From Larix sibirica (Eukaryota; Streptophyta; Pinopsida; Pinales; Pinaceae), in contig NWUY0300046853.1 in assembly GCA_004151065.3 (NCBI GenBank), forward strand, positions 10,302 to 22,150: a DNA stretch of 11,849 nucleotides, in the 5' to 3' direction. How positions within the stretch are numbered: position 1 is the first letter of the stretch; each line of letters opens with the position of its first letter. Made by a program: the position numbers and the translations under genes. Positions 8,740 to 11,849 of the stretch are shown here, in pieces. The notes below the pieces were generated by a model. The model made no database searches, was not told the DNA's origin, and saw nothing but the letters and a program-made list of their open reading frames with translations.

Positions 8740-9680
8740 CTGTGGGGAAAGACATGATATAAGAGACCAACCCAAACATAAGAATGCATTACGAGACTTA
8801 CATCAAACTGATCAATAGCAAAATATAAATATTACAGAAGTAGCAATTTGTGAGCTTGTTCTTTCTAATTAGAGCCATAAAATTCTTATATTCAGTAATA
8901 TCAAACAAAATATAAAATGCTATAACAGGTCAAATTAAGAAATAATATAACATAAAGCTATCTGTGAAAAGTCTCTTGCCAAAAATTGTAATGCAAATTT
9001 GCACTTCTATAAATATTTTATATTTGTTTTTAAAATAGCTAACATTTCCAAATTAAACAGCAACTTACATAGAGCCCCCCACCGCCCTTGCTCCCCCTCT
9101 CAAAAATAAAAGCTTGCAATCTTCAAAGACTACCCCCCCCCTCTCAAAAATAAAAGCTTGCAATCTTCAAAAACTAGAGGTGCAAGTACCCTTTTACTTG
9201 AATGAACAAGGAAAGTCTTCACATAATTGACTACTAACTAGTTACTTGGAATATTACATTATACAGGTAAAGAACGTAAGACCAATTAACTATGACAGAT
9301 GTCTTTCTTTAATGAAGTTTAATTTCACATTTTCATAAAAGACTTCTCATGACAGCTCTGCTTATCAGTTATATATTTCTCGTAGTTCCATATTATATGT
9401 GTAAGTATGGAGCATTGTACATTTTAGAGACCCATATGAGTAGTAATAATTAATCAACGAACTGAGATAAAAATCGTGAAGGGTTCAATCCTGTCCATTT
9501 TCATTTAACTTCAATGTACCTATCATGGAATATATAACATCTATATAGATATATGGAGCATGAGATATATGCACAACTAGTCTCAATCTAAAATACATCA
9601 ATCTTCAATAGAGAATAGATGAAAAATGCCTAATTGACATTTCTAAATGCATTCATATAACGAGTGAAAGGAAATATTTG
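8740..9680. other. Probable intron or intergenic DNA
   Basis: A/T-rich DNA with no convincing exon. Minus-strand donor-like GTAAGT sequences occur at about 8796-8801 and near 9064. It holds the C-rich duplication at 9093-9176. If the exon at 8347-8739 is real, part of this stretch is its upstream intron. Confidence 0.4.
9093..9176. repeat. Tandem duplication of 40 bases with C-tracts
   Basis: Copies at 9093-9132 and 9137-9176 share CCCCCTCTCAAAAATAAAAG and the following AGCTTGCAATCTTCAAA, with one G/A difference, and are separated by four C. The nine-C tract (9133-9141) and the C runs at 9075-9097 make the minus strand locally G-rich. Confidence 0.9.
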
Positions 9681-9687
9681 CAGCCAT

Positions 9688-9770
9688 GCCCACCTAAGGG
9701 ATTTGAACCCAGGTCTCCATGCAAGCCCGACCACCCCACTGCTTTGCCATTAGACCACACTCCCATGAGC
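9688..9770 (-). mobile_element. tRNA-derived SINE-like head with A and B boxes
   Basis: The minus strand carries an A-box-like TGGTCTAATGGCAAAG (9757 to 9742) and a B-box-like GGGTTCAAATCCC (9710 to 9698), 31 bases apart, the spacing of an internal RNA polymerase III promoter. The A-box side resembles the start of tRNA-Gly (GTGGTCTAGTGG). The flanks do not form a 7-base-pair acceptor stem and the T stem pairs poorly, so it is not an intact tRNA. Plant SINEs begin with such a head. The 3' body, tail and target-site duplication were not identified. Confidence 0.6.
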
Positions 9771-9808
9771 TACTAACACAATTATAATTATGCTTAACTA
9801 CTAATTAG

Positions 9809-10196
9809 GCATATGACCAGTGTCTGATATGCCACAGGCCAGAGAGTCATCTATTGGGAGAGCAAGTTTGCCAAACAGTATTGGAAATTCCTTCAGAATC
9901 AGTTTTCAGTGTTGCTCCAGGGCAGGCTTCCCTGACGCTCTACAGTGTTTGGAGTTTATTTTTTGCAGGTTCATCCCACATTCACAGGGATATGGCATTG
10001 CTTGCAGATTTCAAATCTATTTGTCCTCTGGAAGAGGTGCAAAGCTGTTTTTTGTCCTGAGGTCAGCTCTCTGTCTTCCTTTTGCGCTATCTGGAAGGAT
10101 GGTGTATGCCATCAGTTCCTGGACAAGTGTGCTCTGCTGATCAAAGATGCTCAATCTTTGTATCATTCAGCCTACCCTGGTTTTATTTCAGAGTAG
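9809..10196 (+). pseudogene. Exon-like coding fragment with a one-base frameshift, unidentified
   Basis: An acceptor-like CTAATTAG precedes an open frame from 9809 (AYDQCLICHRPESHLLGEQ...). It reads as natural protein through SVFSVAPGQASLTLYSVW and LLADFKSICPLEEVQSCF, then hits TGA at 10058-10060. The +1 neighbouring frame continues with equally natural sequence (CPEVSSLSSFCAIWKDG ... AYPGFISE) to TAG 10194-10196. The switch falls at the six-T run 10048-10053, where a one-base change would join the frames, so a decayed exon or a sequencing error is likely. An alternative is a shorter exon wholly in the second frame, starting at the TTTTGCAG acceptor (9969). No family is recognised. Confidence 0.35.
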
Positions 10197-10244
10197 TATC
10201 ATGGAAGCAGAGTAGCATGAATTAATTGTATTATTTCTATTATT

Positions 10245-10264
10245 TCTGCTTCAGCTGAAGCAGA
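10245..10264. repeat. Perfect 20-base palindrome
   Basis: TCTGCTTCAGCTGAAGCAGA is its own reverse complement over all 20 bases, without a spacer. GAAGCAGAGT at its right side (10257-10266) also occurs at 10204-10213. It could bind a dimeric factor or form a cruciform; neither is shown. Confidence 0.9.
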
Positions 10265-10498
10265 GTGGCTGTGGCATTTCATAATTGGGTCATAATAGAA
10301 ATTCATAGTTGTATCGTGGAAGTTATACCAATTTCAAGTTGGGCCTTAAAACCCCTATGGGAATTTATTGTCATGCTATTGTCTCTCTTCTTATGAGCCT
10401 AATTGCAGTGATCAACACCATTAGACACAGAGTGGAGATGCCATTTCTAGATTGGGTTTGTAATAGTAATTCTGATTAGTATTAAGGAAGTTAGGGCT
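10261..10498 (+). repeat. Two diverged copies of a segment of about 70 bases, 167 bases apart
   Basis: 10261-10330 and 10428-10498 share the order CAGAGTGG, CATTTC, ATTGGGT, TAATAG, AATTC and GGAAGTTA with many substitutions between. This is an old local duplication. Confidence 0.55.
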
Positions 10499-10539
10499 AT
10501 TTAAAATTTGTTGCTTCGGAAACCTAGAGGAACCAAAGA

Positions 10540-10854
10540 ATGGCAATGTGGAGAAATTGGGCAGAATTGATTCAACTATGGAACCAGGTGATGGCCTCTA
10601 TGTAGAAGGCTAATATTGCTTTTACGGAGGTTAAGGTGGCTTTTACGGAGGCTAAGGAGGCATGTATCATTGGTGTGATGTATACTTTCATCATAGGAGA
10701 GTATACAAGAGATATATATGCCTGGTATGATTTAGAGGAGGCTTGTGATGAATGGTATATGAACAATTGTCATTTCTGGGAAGACAACTGCTTCCAACTT
10801 CTCTTTTATGACTTTACTCCATATGAAATAAACACCATTGAGGGAACTCCATAG
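10540..10854 (+). pseudogene. Unidentified open frame interrupted by one stop
   Basis: From ATG 10540 the frame runs MAMWRNWAELIQLWNQVMAS, meets TAG at 10603-10605, and then continues open for 82 codons to TAG at 10852-10854. The second part starts KANIAFTEVKVAFTEAKEAC and ends with an aromatic- and acid-rich segment (YAWYDLEEACDEWYMNN...). One in-frame stop in otherwise protein-like sequence suggests a decayed gene. It lies upstream of an LTR-like sequence at 11331, so it may be part of a retroelement internal region, but no gag, protease, reverse transcriptase or integrase motif is seen. Confidence 0.3.
10618..10659 (+). repeat. 21-base tandem duplication within the broken frame
   Basis: GCTTTTACGGAGGTTAAGGTG (10618-10638, one base change apart from the next in most positions) is followed by a second unit at 10639-10659 sharing GCTTTTACGGAGG and TAAGG. 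It encodes a repeated AFTE(V/A)K heptad, consistent with a short coiled-coil-like run. Confidence 0.8.
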
Positions 10855-10937
10855 TAGGTTAGGACTACTAGTTTTTTATCTGCATATTCCCCAGTGATGT
10901 CTTCCTTCCAAGTCCACACCCTACCTTTTGCAACTAT

Positions 10938-11138
10938 ATGGATGCTCCTATGGATATAGAGGGTTCTATTTATTTGGATCCACATGACCACGATGGGCAT
11001 TTGGAGCATAGAACTCAGCGATTCATCGAGCTTAGGTGTCATCAATTGGTAGTTCACATGAGCACCCGAACATGGGACCCGAGTTTATGGGTGAGCTTCT
11101 TGGACTACTTGGGCATTGAGCCTAACACTTGTGCATGA
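10938..11138 (+). other. Small open frame of uncertain status
   Basis: Sixty-six codons from ATG 10938 (MDAPMDIEGSIYLDPHDHDG...) to TGA 11136-11138. The frame differs from that of the broken frame at 10540. Nothing in it is recognisable. It overlaps the start of degenerate CATGGGACC repeats, so it may be non-coding. Confidence 0.15.
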
Positions 11139-11193
11139 GACCTTGGTCTCCTGAACTACTACAGTGTTGCACTCAACACTTGTACATGGGACC
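11071..11193. repeat. Degenerate repeat with CATGGGACC core
   Basis: CATG(G/A)GACC occurs at 11071, 11134 and 11185 (63 and 51 bases apart). The second and third are each preceded by an AACACTTGTRCATG context. The copies are strongly diverged. Confidence 0.5.
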
Positions 11194-11330
11194 TTGGATT
11201 ATGGTTGTATATCATCACTGCAAGCATTGTGGGCAACACTTTCTGAAAGGGATGGAATGGTGGAATCCACCCTAGGGGTGTAATGGGGGCTGAAGGGCCT
11301 ACCGGAGCTAATAATAGTGTAGGTATGGTG

Positions 11331-11849
11331 TGTTGATTTTACCTAAGCAGCATCGAGAGCCATTCTCTTAGAGAATCGAGACATCTGGTTTGAGTACCAG
11401 GATGTGGAACCAGTCTAGCACTGCGGGAACTCAGCCTTGAGCTGAGTAGCCATTCTTTGAATGGAGACATCTGACAAGTACCAGGATGTGGAACCAGTCC
11501 AGCACTGGGGGGACTCAGCCTTGAGCTGAGTAGCCATTCTTTGAATGGAGACATCTGGTCGAGAACCTGGATGTGGAACCAGTCCAGCACTAGGGGAACT
11601 CAGCCTAGAGCCGAGTGGCCATTCTTCGGGAGAATGGAGGCGTTTGGTCAGTTACCAAGTATTTGACCTTGAGTCAAATGATGTAGCCTGGGGCTGAGGC
11701 ACCTGGTCAGTTACCAGGAACATCACTATAAGTCCTATATCGGGTATGGACATGTGAGGCACTCCTATCCTCGATCTGTGGGCTTTGTGACCTTCTCCAA
11801 GGATTAGCTACCCTTGGTTAAGACACCTAGTACCCGATCTTGGTGGCAC
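11331..11849 (+). mobile_element. LTR-like sequence, right end beyond the window
   Basis: It begins TGTTGATTTT, a typical LTR start, and its first 82 bases recur at 7470-7551, which shows it is a dispersed repeat. It contains the tandem array at 11359-11640 and more hairpin-rich sequence to the window end. G-rich stretches upstream (11274-11297) could be a decayed polypurine region. The matching second LTR and the terminal CA are not in view, so solo LTR, complete element or other repeat class cannot be told apart. Confidence 0.45.
11359..11640 (+). repeat. Tandem array of 84-90-base units, each holding several hairpins
   Basis: Units start with GCCATTCT at 11359, 11449, 11533 and 11618 (periods 90, 84, 85). 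The order within a unit is a CCATTC/GAATGG hairpin, ACATCTGG, a TACCAGGATGTGGAACCAG core, a CCAGT/ACTGG hairpin and an ACTCAGC-CTTGA-GCTGAGT hairpin. The fourth unit diverges after its first hairpin but keeps similar hairpins with changed stems. Confidence 0.9.

Larger units (their letters stand above)
10197..10539. other. Gene-free stretch with diverged duplications
   Basis: This follows the broken frame at 9809-10196. It contains a perfect 20-base palindrome and two diverged copies of a segment of about 70 bases, listed separately. No open frame is supported. Confidence 0.5.

Noticed and set aside
9688-9770. Functional tRNA gene
   Set aside because: The A and B boxes are present, but no acceptor stem forms and the T stem pairs poorly, so a SINE-like head is preferred.
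11339-11590. 83-codon minus-strand frame with repeated peptide
   Set aside because: It is the translation of the tandem nucleotide array; the repeat and hairpins explain it.

Overview
The window looks like nuclear DNA of a land plant, most likely a seed plant with a large repeat-rich genome; a gymnosperm is possible but not proven. The reasons are low gene density, eukaryotic splice-site patterns, one long open frame resembling a plant-only membrane protein family, LTR-retrotransposon and SINE-like debris, and no bacterial-style gene packing. No RNA gene, CRISPR array or complete transposon was found.

Layout. Positions 1-900 are very A/T-rich intergenic DNA with two recent-looking tandem duplications. 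A CpG cluster at 1022-1114 and a leader of about 350 bases precede the only convincing complete gene, an uninterrupted 528-codon frame at 1476-3062 (+). It has a basic N-terminal part, a run of 10-residue repeats, two hydrophobic hairpins and a Ser-rich middle. It resembles the plant 'ethylene-regulated nuclear protein' (ERT2-like) / uncharacterised transmembrane group, judged from memory only. Its 3' UTR probably ends around 3550. Positions 3575-6950 are mostly featureless, with one weak coding-like stretch at 4574-4771 (-) and a small hairpin near 6013.

Positions 6950-7550 hold LTR-retroelement debris: a primer-binding-site-like and a polypurine-like sequence on the minus strand about 365 bases apart, and an 82-base fragment of a repeat that recurs at 11331. 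At 8347-8739 (-) lies what looks like the last coding exon (130 residues, Lys-rich) of a gene whose other exons are not resolved.

Positions 9680-11330 mix a tRNA-derived SINE-like head (-), an exon-like frame broken by a one-base shift (9809-10196, +), an open frame broken by one stop (10540-10854, +) and several diverged duplications. From 11331 to the end there is an LTR-like sequence starting TGTTGATTTT. It contains four units of 84-90 bases, each of which can form several small hairpins. Two of these hairpin types keep their loop while both sides of the stem change together. This array is the most unusual structure in the window.

The complete gene and the minus-strand exon show no sign of working together.
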